From Rhizodiscina lignyota (lineage: Eukaryota; Ascomycota; Dothideomycetes; Aulographales; Rhizodiscinaceae): a stretch of 64,000 bases of DNA. The notes under the pieces are model-generated. The model had not been told where the DNA came from. It did no database searches and worked only from the letters and a program-made list of their open reading frames with translations. How positions within the stretch are numbered: the stretch's first letter is position 1; each line of letters begins with the position of its first letter. Shown here in pieces: positions 34,480 to 46,673 of the stretch. Location of the stretch: NCBI GenBank assembly GCA_010015805.1, contig ML978122.1:1212453-1276452 (forward strand), in the 5' to 3' direction. Position numbers and translations under genes: made by a program.

Positions 34480-35360
34480 CCGGCGAAATTGCAGCGAGCC
34501 AAGCGTCATCCACTACCACCAAGATACGGACATATCGCGTCATTTGAGTACTTGACGCGACGATAAGGTTGGAAGAAGAGCAGGTTGGCAGCAGGTTGGT
34601 GGCAAATTCACGGGACACGATAAAATGTTGAAGAGGTGGCATTACCAAAGCGACTTATACCCACGGCTGTCGCTATCGATGTGGGGGAAAAGATGGCCAT
34701 TATGATACAGGAAGACTCCGAATGGTTCCGGGAGAGCGACGCTCTCGGACCTCATCCAGACCCTGTATAGAACGACACGAACCTAGCTCTCCTTTTTCTC
34801 TTTGCTAATGTGTACGTGGAGGTTGGACAGTGTCGGCGATACGATACATGAATGTCAATAAGTATGTACGAAAAATGGTCTGTCTACGTCATTGAACGGC
34901 CTCGACCCTAAATTCCATGTCCCTCTTTGTGCAAACGAAACCGAATTATGGCGTTACGCTTGCGAGAATTAGCTGGAAATCTAACGGATCAGAATCCTGC
35001 CATCTTAACGGCCGATAGAACGGACTATGAGTCTTCTCCCCGCTTCATGTGACTATCAAAGTAGATACGTGGCAGACGTATTTCGTCCGGGTGGTGCCGA
35101 GACATGGATTTCGTCCGGACCTGTTGATTTTGCTCAGCGCTTGAGAGGACCATATCGACCGCGAATCAAAATCACGGTAGCTCACGCATCGTTTTAATTC
35201 TTTACAGCAGTGGCTCTTATTCGATTGAATTTCCTGGGAAGAACTCGTCCTCCTGTCGTGGGCTAATCCCTGATAACGCCAAAAAGAAAAGGCATCTAGG
35301 ATCACATTTCCCATCGCATTCCGCCGTTTCGTTAAATGGGATATCTCAAATTGCTTCAGA
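34480..35360. other. Convergent spacer
   Basis: 881 bases between the 3' ends of the Erv14 and acyl-CoA synthetase genes. I see no gene in it. Confidence 0.45.
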
Positions 35361-37438
35361 TCATAGCTTCACACCACCGCCAAGTAGGCCATTCCACTCT
35401 TTCTCTCCAAATGGAACGTATTCTGCCGAGCCGGGCTTAAGATAGTAGAATCTATCACCCACCCCGGCAGCTTTCCCTGGATCGACTCCTTCGTCTCTCA
35501 GCACCGTCTTCTGTTGCTTCATCGTGCCCGTTTTATTACCTTCAAGAGTTTCACCCAGCCTCACAAAAACAGGGACCGCGTATCGTGGGAGAGACTTGAT
35601 CGCGTGGCTCGCCAGCTTCTTCAGCGTCTCTTGTTCACTTCTACCGCCACGCTCTGCCGCTTGGATCTGGTCCAGCAAGAGCGCCGCACAGCCAGCGCGG
35701 CCATCGTGCCCCGGAATTTGGACGCCGTAGACGTTCGCTTCCACGACACCCTCTACTCGCCCAAGCACTTCAGCGACTTCAGCAGTAGAAACGTTTTCGC
35801 TTTTCCAGCGGAACGTGTCGCCGATACGATCGACGAAGTACCAGTGCCAGTCGTTGTCGTGCCGCATGACGTCGCCCGTGCTAAACCACGCATCGCCTTT
35901 TGAATAGACATCCCTCAGAATCTTTGAACTTGTGGCTTTCTTGTTCCCGTAGTAACCTTGGAAATTGGCTTTGATATCCTTCTCGTTCAGCCTGTAGATA
36001 AGCTCACCGGGCTCATTATCGTTGATCGGAATGCACAAGCCGGTCTTGGGGTCCCGCACGGGCAGATTAGTTGAGAAATCAAGCTTTAAGACGCTGATCC
36101 TGCCGCTCATCACTAGATTTGCTAGAGGGCCATTGCGGCCCACGGCACCGGCAGTAAAGTCGTTGGAGGATTTGTTCCACATGCCGCTCGGGCCCTCCGT
36201 CGCAGCGTAGAATTCTAAAATCGTTCCAATGCCGAATCGTTCCTTGAATTTATTCCAGATATCGGGCCGCATGCCGTTTCCGTACGCAGCCTGCAGTTTG
36301 TGGTTTTTGTCGTCTGGCGATGGCGGCAGGGACAAGAGGTAGCGGCAAGTTTCGCCGACGTACTGCATATTGGTGGCATTGTAAGAGCGGCATTCTGAGA
36401 AGAAGGCACGGCGATTGAAGCGGTGGCCTAGCGCGAGAGTACTGCCAGAAGATAGCGATGCGACGAATGCCAGGAGCGCAGCGGAAGAGTGGTAGAGGGG
36501 CATGCACTGGATCATGTTAACTTTGCCCCGTTCACAATAACACGCTCAAAGAAATTCGAGTGGCGTACAGTATATGTGACGTCTTTCTTGGTCATTGGGA
36601 GGAATCGATGTATGAATCCTCCACCAAGCCTGCACTTCATCCAACTAACAATAGCCGGCTTTGGGAGACCGGTTGTGCCGGAAGTGTATATCAGGATAGC
36701 CATGTCATGCAGCTCTTGACCTCCCCGATCTCCATCGGGCCTCCGGACAGGTGCTGCGGTGCGTGCCTCCATCTCAATGTCCTCAGTGAAGAATACAATC
36801 TCGACAGGACCTTTATCGTCACGGAATGTCTCGCTTCCAAGCTCTTTCATCACCTCCTCTGAGAATGACTTTTGTACTTCCGGATCCACTAGGACCAACC
36901 GTGCCGTCGAAGTTCGTATACTATGCAACAACGGAGTTGAAGCCAGGTTGTAATTGATAAACGCAGGCTTCGCACCAATGCCCCACAGCGCCATCCAGAT
37001 CCAACAGAAGTTGTCACTGTTCATGAAATCCATTGCCACCACCTCATTAGGCAGGACCCCGTATTTTGTGCGTAGCCAATTCCCATATCGAAGAGAGATA
37101 TCGTATGCTTGTGCGAAGGTGTATGCCTTGCCCTGGTAAAGCAGGAATGGGTGGTCCGCGGTGCTCTTTGACTGTGCATGGTGTTCGAGGACGTAGAAGA
37201 GATTTGTCCTATCGCGAGAGCGGCTCCAGCGTGCTCCGAATACTGAGACTGCGAAATTCTGTAGAAGGTCGATATCGTATTTGAGGGAGAACTTCGCATT
37301 AATGTACGCTAGGAGTGGTACCGCTAGGGCAGCAGTTGCGGGGACGGAGAGCGGGTTCATCGCGAGCGCTATGATCAAGCTGTCAGTGCCGTCGCCTGGG
37401 CAGGATAGTAATGAAGATATCTAAGGCTTACGGGACAT
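35361..37438 (-). CDS. FAT1-type very-long-chain acyl-CoA synthetase / fatty acid transporter
   Basis: An ATP-dependent acyl-CoA synthetase of the FATP family (yeast Fat1), coupling very-long-chain fatty acid uptake to CoA activation at the ER, peroxisome or plasma membrane. 650 residues from exons 37438-37432, 37368-36569 and 36506-35361. An N-terminal hydrophobic stretch (SVPATAALAVPLLAY) is followed by the AMP-binding motif IYTSGTTGLPKPAIVSWMK, YTCMPLYHSSAALLAF across the second intron, LEFYAATEGPSGMWN, the FATP block GDAWFSTGDVMRHDNDWHWYFVDRIGDTFRWKSE (split here as two parts of the same motif), and a KTGTMKQQK tail. The first coding exon would be just 7 bases (ATGTCCC); the ATG at 37360 in exon two is the simple alternative start. 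Confidence 0.9.
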
Positions 37439-39642
37439 GTTTGAAGTCCTATGCGGGTATCACAAAAACTTGAAAGAGCAATACGAACGCTGCCAACACC
37501 AACGCCGTCACGGAAGAAGCGGGAGCGAGTCTAGAAGCATGCTATGAAATTGACATAGTGTGAACTTGCCGTATATCAAACGGTCGACCCAGCAAGCTCG
37601 TGAACCTGAAAGCTGGCCTGGAGAGATTCGCGGAGGGTTTCGCAGGAGAGCATATGCTTGGGTGCCTCGGCATGTTTGCGAGAGGCTGGCCCAGCCGCAG
37701 CTCAGCATGTGGACTTACAATTGGACCAATCACATGAAAACCTATGAGGATGGAGTGGACTTGAGAATAAGTCAGAGAGTGTAGACATTGAGGGCACCGT
37801 TATATGTCATGATGCACCAGAATTTAGTCGCGGCTGACGATCATCAGACCAACAATGTAGGTAGCGGCCCGTCTGCGGTCAAAGGCTGGAGAGACACGTG
37901 AAGTGGGCTCGATAAGGTACGTAGCCATGCTGCCCGACATCCATGTTCCACAGCGTGGAGCTGATCAACAGCGTACCTGCCGCAAACGTTGCAATAACCT
38001 CTCTGTACGGCTGTCTACCAGAGCTTGTCCTCTCTTCCACTGCCATCACCCTGACACTTCATCCACGCCATCATGGAACTCTTCCGTTCTTCCGTCAAGT
38101 CACCCCAGCATCAGACCTTCAGCATTCCCTGTCATTGCCGCCTCTTCTGACCACTGGCGCGCCAATGCCGAACTGCAGGTTGCCCGAGTTCTGCATCTCC
38201 TGCTGCATTTCAACTCGATAGCATCAAGATACTGTTGGCTTTCGTATCTGCGTCTTCTTTCACTACGAGTCTGTTGCTTGAGTCTCCATATTTCCTAGTT
38301 TCGCTATTCTACTTCTCTCATGTTACCACAGCTCCACGGACGAGGAGGCGATTGATGCGCTCTCTACATGTCTTTGGCAGTCCCAATATCGTATCACACT
38401 CGCACTCTACACCAATTATTCACATAATCTTGGCTTTTAAGCAAAGTATGATGACCTCTGCCGAGCAGCTCTATCCTGGAACCGGTCAACCAGAGACGCG
38501 CCTTGACGTTAGTCGCCTCGTGATTCTCCCCCAGTCTGGAGAATGCAGCAACTTCTCCGTACTGTCATGCAGCTGCAGGTCCTTTAGGCATAGCGCACCC
38601 CGACTCAATCACCCTGTCACTTGAAAGGGTCCTCGAAGGGTCCAGTATGCCGGGTGGACCAATCCATCTTCACAATCCTCCCTGCTGCAAGAGGCCTAAA
38701 CTTCTGAGGGTCCCAACCGCAACTTCAGCACATACACGTAGGCCTCTGGCGATCTTACTTATTTCACGCTCCGGTGGCTGCTGTCGAGCTGTTGGGTTTG
38801 CAATTGAGAATTTCAAGGAGATATTTCTTCCATGCAGTGGGAGACGCAGATCTCTTGAAGGCAATATATCCCCCTTATATGCCTTCGATTTGAGACGCTA
38901 TCCTCTCCCACAGACAAGCTGTGCCAACGGTCGAAACTTAGGACGGCAATTTATTCCCTCAGGGCGCGACATAAAGCTGTTGCGTCATGTCTTAGCTTCG
39001 GAATGTCTGATGATGGCATAGTCAATTCCAGCGCCAGAAATCTGGTCCATTATCACGTCATACCGCTTTACTCCAGCTTGACTAAAGGATCCTGCCATCT
39101 TTCTGGGAAGGAGGGGCAGGGACAGGTGACGATACTGCAGCACCAGGAGAACTACCCGATAATACGAAATCACCCGAAGTTCACCAATCGTTTTCTCTTG
39201 CTGTGCTAGGAATTCGGTCTTTGTTCCTTTTGAACGCCTTCTTGTTGGCGATAGGCTCGTCCGGGTGATTCGGATGGAGAATCCTGAACTGACCGAGACT
39301 GAATATTCCAGTAGTTGAGAAGGAATGCATAAGAAGCCTCCAAGCTGCGGCAAAGCGCGGCCATAGCGATTGCATGTATCCAAGAGCCGGGCGGTATTTG
39401 TCTCCTTTCGTGTTGTTACATCGTGCGCCGTGTTTGCATTCGGGCACCAATGCTGACCAGGCGACTTTGGGCTTTAAATGTCGATCATGTTCCTCACAGC
39501 CCGACTCGTCCTCCCTATTTCTTGATCGTCTCCCAGATTTCTTATCAGGAAACACTTTAAGGTTTTCTCCAACTCTCCCTGACGTCGGTCCTACTTGTCC
39601 AGAGACCAAATCCCTGCTTGCGGCTCTTCGGGATAGGCATCG
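37439..39642. other. Gene-poor spacer
   Basis: 2.2 kb between divergent genes. Open frames near 37.9-38.6 kb and 38.65-39.02 kb have no motifs, start context or splice partners. No repeats noticed. I leave it uncalled. Confidence 0.4.
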
Positions 39643-40765
39643 ATGTCGCGTTACACGGGCCTCCCTAGCCACCGCACCCGTTCGTGGACCCTTAGACCCT
39701 TATCTTCAATGACCTGGACTGGTAGCTAACTGGATTGAAGTGGCCAATACCAACCCATTGAACCCCTATCCATTGTCCCAGAGCGTCCCGCCGAGCACTC
39801 CAATTCCTGGGGCTCTAGTTGACGCCCAGCCTTACCCACCAAACGAAGTTCGGCCTCGACTTTATGATAGAGATGCCCCGGAACCAAAGAATATTCCACT
39901 CCACACGCCTTTCTACGCACATGAGACCTGGTCACAGGTAGCCGTGGCCGGAGAGAGGCCTGACGACAACGGTCGCGAGAACATACAGCATGATCCAAGC
40001 GAACCATACTCCTACATCATAGAAAGGCGCAAGCGAGACAGAAGGCAGAGCCGTACCTCAGGGAAGACGCGACCACTGCTGAATGAGGCATCACGGCCGA
40101 AGAGCGACTTAGGGCCCACGGTCAAACATGTGAGGTTTGCTCTGCCTACTGAGCAAGCCGAAGAGAAGGAACCGAGAGCGAATAGCTCAAAGACTTCGAC
40201 TCGCCCACCCCAACCACGATCACAGACTGCTCCGTCAAGGGTAGATTTGACTACTGAAGAGATAGACCATGCCCAGACGCAGTATCTGAAGAACTGGATC
40301 TATCAACCGGAAGTGTATCCAAACGACCAACCCATATCAGCTTCAAAATCCACAGCATCTACACATCATCTATCATCCTCTCATCCTCCTCCGCCAAAGA
40401 CCGACGCCGTCTACCTTCCACAAGAAACTCCTGTACAGCCAGAATTAATTCCCACTTCAGGACATACTTCATCACGGTCAGCATCAGGGCGTACAAGAGC
40501 ACCAAGTGTGTCGTCAAATCAGTCAGACTACTCCTCAACAACGTCTCGATCGTCGACTCAACGACCCATGTACGGTTATAAATATGTGCCCTCGCCATTG
40601 AGCCCTCTATCACAGGGCCAAGGGGCGTACGGATGGGCCGAACAACCAGATGATGCCGCATGGCGTGCGATGGCGAAGGCAAACGCGATGGGCGAGGCGG
40701 AAGCAATCATGCTACGGCGCAATGCTGAACTAAGGGCCATGGATGGACGCGTCTCTGGGTATTAA
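39643..40765 (+). CDS. Disordered, charged hypothetical protein
   Basis: 358 residues from a proposed 37-base first exon (39643-39679) and a long second exon (39726-40765). The long frame has no in-frame ATG near its start; a donor at 39680 (gttcgt, the same form used by the permease and Arp2 genes) joined to the acceptor tag at 39723-39725 gives MSRYTGLPSHRTPNWIEVAN and restores frame. The protein is Pro, Ser, Thr and Arg-rich, with short ordered pieces: RPRLYDRDAPEPKN, TVKHVRFALP, IDHAQTQYLKNWIYQPE, and a C-terminal helix DAAWRAMAKANAMGEAEAIMLRRN. No membrane or catalytic features. The family is not recognised; the last helix looks conserved-like. Confidence 0.6.
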
Positions 40766-43055
40766 ATTGTTGGGCAATCCAATAGGGCAATTGGGCTGGC
40801 GGTATGGTTGATTAGGAGTCACTTGGGAGGGAGGTGTGCAGTATTCAGTGGTCTTCGCGCGTGATGATTTATTCTGATACGATATATTGTGTTGTACGTT
40901 ACTTGTAGTAATATCTTAACGAACCTTCAATTCTAACGAGTAACGATGTACGTTTTCTCTATCGGCCTACGTCAGTGTTATGGAGACGAGAAAAACTTGT
41001 TTATTTGCAGTAGTCACAAGGAACTCGGTTTGTTTGCTATGCGGGAGCTACCAGTACTTGTGCTCAAATCCAAAAATTATTTAAACAGAAATAAATTACA
41101 CGCGACATGTATAAAGCGTTTAACTAACTAACCTTGCACATGTGCTCTCAGTCACAAAGGCCGCTCCTGTATATGTCAAACATTTCTCAGGCACAACATA
41201 CAAAGTGATCCTCGCAATCGAGTACATGTTCATTATAATCGAGGTCCACTTATGCATTCTGCACAAGTTTACAAATTCTGAAGGCATTGGGCCGTTCGGC
41301 ATTCGGTTCCCATTGCACACTGCATGCCCAAGTTGAAGTTGTTCAGGGTTGTTCCCGGAAAAGCAAAAATGATATTCATAGATCTACTCCCGTAGGGCGG
41401 GAATTCAGCCTCCTTTTGGGCATCTACGAACGAGCAAGCCCAAACGCTCTGAGCACCCTTGGACACCGCCTCGCAGAATGACTCCTCGAAGCTGTCGGTG
41501 GGGAAACAATCATGATATTAACTTTGGCGATAAAGGACGTGCGGCTGACCGTCGGGTACGAAGCCTGCCGGCAATTGATAATTCAAGGGAGCCAAGAATG
41601 CTCAACATGAAGTGTCATTAATGGGAGAAAAGCACGGATTTATCAATTCCAGCCGATGATACCCTCCGCCATAACTCCGTCCATCCAGCTGTCTCGGTGG
41701 ACGGTGACCCTCCTCCCAATCACTCCATCCCCCCCAACGCTCAGCTGAAGGGGCTGCCGGAGTTCCATGTTCGCACTGTCGCAGGATGGAGATTGATACG
41801 GCGGAAGCTGGAATTGATGGAGTGGCCGTCGTGCTGAAGCAGAGTTCAGGTTACCGTCCTCGTGGATGACGACGTAGCATCCTGGGAAAGGCCCACAGTC
41901 ACCCGCTTCTCTTCGCCGGAACATGGCACGGGTCTGTGCTGGAGAGTTGTAGCATTGCTGGAAAACAAGATCACCGAGGAATGTTCTGTCTCCTTGATTC
42001 TGTGGCACGTTCGGATGGAGGACCGCAATGGCGCCGCCTTGAGAGATCCGTGAGGAAGTGCCATTACACATGATGGATTCGAATTAGGTATGATTATCGG
42101 CTCTGCGTGAAGTAGTGGAGCTGATTCTTGCATTTGCAGATAGTGGAGTATTCTCTCTTTCGTATTTTGAGAAAATGATACTCGACTTAGGACACTTCGT
42201 AGGAGATGAAGTTAGAGATGGGTAAACATGGAGAAATGACACAAAGAAGATGGGATTGCAGTTCATATAATAAGACTGGTAAGTTGTATCCAAGTTGCGA
42301 CCAGCTGCGCCTTTGCACTGTACGCGTGAGCGAGCAAGTTGTTGTAGTGAGCATATTATGAGCAGATTTGGCGAAGTTGCGCTGCGAGTCCGAGAGGTGC
42401 TATTTCTTTAATCTCATCTCTCGACGTCGCTCAAGCTGAGAATTTGCTCAATCTAGAAGATGCAAACTATTCTAGATCCATATCGTGGTCGTCAAGGAGG
42501 TCTTAGTCAAATACAAAGGAGCTAGTTTCCCGCGAGCGAACGGTCTATAAAGCCACTCGATCACAATCGCCTTCAGCACTTCCAAGAAGTTTGCGTAATT
42601 GGTGAGTATGCGTTCGAGACCGTCAGGGAGTAGCTTGCTAGGCCTGACTTATAAGATTTGCTTCTCATTAATGCGGAAAATAGACGCCGTTGCAGGTCTC
42701 ACGAGAAACTAACTTCTCCATAATGAAATCGATTCGGGTCGAGAAATGATGTGAGATGAATACAGCAAACGGAAGAAACTACGAGCAAGAAGGGTCTTGA
42801 TGAGCACAAGATCTCAAATTGCGAGCGGAATAGACGTAGCGAAAGGATGGTTGCAATGATGAATGAAAGGAAGGCTTGACGGTGAGGAAGACAAGGCCGG
42901 AAGCGAAGTGGTGAGCTGCCGACCTCGGCATTTCGACATCCATATCCGGACTTCCTAACATCTTCCCCTCGAGTGGACTCCCAAAACCGCAGAAAATGTA
43001 GAGTCCATTTGTCTCTCTGGCAGAGGAGCCAGAGAATTGTCACAATCTCTTCACA
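40766..43055. other. Gene-poor spacer
   Basis: 2.3 kb between two plus-strand genes. It contains an AT-rich block near 40.9-41.1 kb and one weak minus-strand frame (separate entry). Otherwise nothing is supported. Confidence 0.4.
41643..42071 (-). CDS. Weak candidate: 142-codon open frame
   Basis: An ATG-started frame (MCNGTSSRISQGG) of 142 codons ending EGIIGWN. It has three cysteines in the middle (CYNSPAQ, CGPFPGCY) and polar composition but no signal peptide or known motif. Coding status is doubtful; the strongest point is length in a gene-free stretch. Confidence 0.22.
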   Translation of the reverse strand: MCNGTSSRISQGGAIAVLHPNVPQNQGDRTFLGDLVFQQCYNSPAQTRAMFRRREAGDCGPFPGCYVVIHEDGNLNSASARRPLHQFQLPPYQSPSCDSANMELRQPLQLSVGGDGVIGRRVTVHRDSWMDGVMAEGIIGWN

Positions 43056-44253
43056 ATGGCTCTTCCAGATGAGATAGAAGCCATTCTCATTGACAATTTC
43101 GTCCCTGTATGTCTCTCACCCTCCAATCGTAAACGCATTGAAATAACGTGCGCATTTAATAGAAAACCTCAGACCTTCGCGTATCATCCATACCTCTGCC
43201 ATTGCCGCCGGAAAAGCGAGACACAACTCTGTTAATCCGAACGACACATGTCTCAGCCTCCCACGTTGACATGCTCTATTTCCAGGGCAAGCACCAAAAC
43301 AATCGACGTCATGCTCGGCCACCATTCGTCCTAGGAACCGAATTCTCGGGCATCATAGCCTATGCACCTGCTTCCTCTCCGTTCAAGCCTGGCGACCCCG
43401 TCTTCGGTACTGCGCGCGGCGCATTTGCTGACTATGTCGCGGTGGAAGCTGGGACCGAGGGCGCTGTGAGACGAGTTCCTGAAGCGTGGGGACTGAGAGG
43501 GGCCGCTGCAGTGGGCATCAGTGGACCTGTGAGCTATGGGGCGTTGGTATATGCGGGCAGGATGAAGAAGGGAGAGACGGTGTTGGTGCTCGGTGCGGGT
43601 GGGGGATTGGGAGTCATTGCTGTCCAGATCGCGAAACAGTTTGGGGCAAGAGTGATTGCGGTAGTGAATACAGGCGCTGGGAGCGAAGGAAAGGTGGAGA
43701 TGCTGAAGAAGTTGGGAGCTGATGCTGTCATCGGCTATCAGAAGGAAGGATGGGAGGAGGAGGTGAGAAAAGCAACCCCAGATGGCCAGGGCGTCCATTT
43801 GGTGTATGACGGTGTAGGCGCTGTGTTGAGTAGCATCAAATGCTGTCGATTTGGCGGCAGAGTTGTCATTGTAGGGTTCGCGGGTAGAGGAGGAAAGATG
43901 GAAGATCTGAAAGTAAATCGAGTATTACTTAAGCAGATCAGCCTTGTTGGATATGTAAGTATTCCGTTGACATTAGACTGGTATGGGGCGACAAGTAATT
44001 GTACTGATCATCGTGTTAGCGGTTTGGCGAGTCGTCACGTCAATTCCCAGACCACGCGAAGGCAGTTTGGGATGAGTTCATGCAGATGGTTTCAGAAGGG
44101 AAGATCAAGCCGGTCGAATACGCGGAGTCCTACAATGGGCTTCGAGACATCCCTCGCGCACTAGAAGACATGCATCAACGAAAAGTTTGGGGTCGAGCGG
44201 TCGTCAAGATATCAGAAGAGCAAGGCGTAGAGGCAAGCAGACCTAGATTATAG
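43056..44253 (+). CDS. MDR-family quinone oxidoreductase-like enzyme
   Basis: A medium-chain dehydrogenase/reductase of 358 residues from exons 43056-43106, 43163-43954 and 44020-44253. The N-terminal GroES-like part shows PPFVLGTEFSGII and GDPVFGTARGAFADY; the nucleotide-binding Rossmann part begins ETVLVLGAGGGLGVIAVQIAKQFGARVIAV, then KLGADAVIGY and LVYDGVGA. The zinc-ligand cysteines of alcohol dehydrogenases are absent, so it fits the zinc-independent quinone-oxidoreductase group using NADPH. C-terminal DIPRALEDMHQRKVWGRAVVKI is typical. The substrate is unknown. Its stop is 68 bases from the stop of the convergent hydrolase gene. Confidence 0.9.
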
Positions 44254-44321
44254 ACAAGTCTATCATGGCGATTCCAGTTCGAGATGTCTGCTGCTCTTTC
44301 GGGGAGCTCGGAGCGAATATG

Positions 44322-45894
44322 TTACCAACCCGTCTTCTTCCACAGCTCCATGATTGCGTTCGCGACATCTGTTCCGTTCGAAATGGGCACCTCATGACCA
44401 GCCTTCACCACCAGCACTTCCAGATTTCGCTCGCCTAAACATTCCTGCATATCTGGTATAATTTCCTTCTCCATGATGATCGGATCATTACTTCCCAGGA
44501 GGAGCAAAGCCTTCTTTTTCCTCTCCGAATTCGCGTTATGCTCGTCGAACGCTTTTGCCAGGATCCGGAATCTCTCGTGTTGACCATGGATTGGCGCGTT
44601 CCTGATGCAGCTAATGAACGTCGCGATAAAGCCCTGGCAATTATCCAGCTGCCAGTTTGTGATACCAGCCTCCGTGCTTCCAGGATACTTGCTCCCCAGA
44701 ATCGGATTCGCGTTCGATGCAAAGACACTTCCACCCCCTTGTCCGCCGTCTGCTTCGCTCTCGTCACTACCATCACTTTCCACCATTCCATCTCGCTCTC
44801 TCCAGCGCTCTTTCTTCACCTTCTTCTTCGAATCCGCCTTGGACTTTGCTGGGATCTTGGACACAATCGTCTGCCCTTTCCCCAGTCGTCGTCCAACCGC
44901 CCACCGGATCCAACCCTCGGGCAGCCAGCCTTCCGTTCCATACAAAATCCTACTCTTCCAGCTGATACGGTCCTGCCGTACAAGGCCTCCGGAAGCGAGC
45001 AATATCACGTGCGAAACCATGGAAGGAAAGTACGACGAGAATGTCGATGCAAGCCCGCCGCCGAGGGAATAGCCCACGATGGTGAATGTATTATCGCGTC
45101 CAGTCCAAGATACAGGAGATGATGTCAAGGCGAGGAGTATTTGAGATGTGTAGAGCTGGAGATTGTGAAGTGGTTGAGTTGGTGTGTCGGAGTAGCCGCG
45201 GCCAAAGAGGTCTGCGATTGTGTGAGCGCACATGTCCCAACTCCGAACGTGACCAAATCAATGAATTGACGCCGGTTCAATATCCAACGGAGTCTGCTCA
45301 AACTAGCACGGCCGTTTGCTCTTTACATCTTATAGCAACAGCCTGAGTGTTTGCACCCGCTCCGCGAGAGCAGTCAAATTCATATTGTCCAAAACACAAC
45401 ACTCCCCATTCCCTTAGCCAACACAAGACTAAAGCTCTTTAATATGATATATTGCACCCAGATACGAGATTCGAATTGCATAATTGATAGAAGCTTGAAA
45501 TCTAACACGAATGAGCACAACACTTACCAAACAGCATCACTCTACACCCTGCCTTCTCCACCAGCGTGTCTGCCACCGACTTCATACTAACACACGGTGT
45601 GCTGATTCCATGAATCAAGAGCACCCTCCTCCCATCCTCGGGCCCCCATTCGTAAATCCTTATCGTGCCGTACGGCGTTTCCACATCTCTTGCTCCTGGC
45701 AATACATTTGGAGGATACGGCAGCTGCTCAATCTCTTCTTCGGATAACTTTGGGATCAGAGTTCTAAGCGGTGACTCAATTATCGGAGCATCATGAGGTT
45801 CGGTCAACTGAAATAGTGCCTTAATGAGAAAGTAAGAGGAGAGTGCGCCGGCTGCGCCGATTAGATATGGAGACGCCGTTTTCAGATGCGCCAT
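44322..45894 (-). CDS. Alpha/beta hydrolase with N-terminal membrane anchor
   Basis: 418 residues from exons 45894-45528 and 45211-44322. A hydrophobic N-terminal segment (SPYLIGAAGALSSYFLIKAL) suggests a membrane anchor. The fold follows: RRVLLIHGISTPC with the oxyanion HG motif, DLFGRGYSDTP, nucleophile elbow IVGYSLGGGLAS (catalytic Ser), then a lid insertion with a very charged stretch (SKADSKKKVKKERWRERDG), LLLLGSNDPII (acid) and VKAGHEVPISN (catalytic His). All triad positions are visible. Substrate is unknown; relatives include lipid esterases and epoxide-hydrolase-like enzymes. The charged linker within the lid region is unusual and probably surface-exposed. Confidence 0.9.
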
Positions 45895-46673
45895 TGTGGT
45901 CCCCCTTTATGAGCCCAATGGACGCCAATGGAACCCGTCTCTATGAAATCGCGAAAGGAGATGTTTTGAGGTGAATCGGAAGTGACTGGATCTCTATCTT
46001 AAAGCAAATAGCAGAATATGTAGATGTACTCCGGACGTCCATACCTGATTTTCTCATCAAGTCCGGGCCATCGCCGTTGCCGAGTTCGGACGGCAGAGCT
46101 ATCCGCTGCAAAGGAGGAAACCCACACCACATACATAACCGCTACTAGCCGCAAGCCGATATCCGTAGTGGAGCAGACTCATGGTGACAGGATAGTTGGC
46201 TCTTATGGATGTAGAAAGGCTAAAGAATAAACGAGTTTTGCTCTTCAACTTGGGCGAGAGCATCACTGAAAGCTCAGTGTGATATACCTTAGCGAGTGTT
46301 TGTTAAGATTGCACGGCTTTAACGAACGAAATTTATCTTTGCTGGACTGATTATGCACAATAATATATCGATACATTGTAGTCTGGAATAGCTTTTCTTG
46401 TCACTCTCTATAGCTTTCTGTACTGTGAAGCTGGAGGTCTAAGTAGATCATAATTTTTTTTAACATTGACATTGAATTGTAGGATATCAAATACAAATAA
46501 AGATGCAGACGCCAGAAGTGTAATAAGCCGTTATTTCGGCCATTCCTCTGAACGCCATGAAAATGCCCAGCGCTCAAAACTCCATGACTCGTGGTGTCGT
46601 GAGAGCTCCTTGGAGAAAACTCAATGGTATAAAGCAGCCGCGTACAACTCCTCTCTTATGCTCCATTCAGCAC
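45895..46673. other. Spacer with hydrolase promoter
   Basis: 779 bases upstream of the hydrolase and downstream of the SUR7-family gene. AT-rich at 46330-46500. No gene seen. Confidence 0.4.

Noticed and set aside
44538-45122. Plus-strand open frame of nearly 200 codons
   Set aside because: Antisense to the alpha/beta hydrolase exon; Ser/Pro/Arg-rich composition mirrors the real coding strand.
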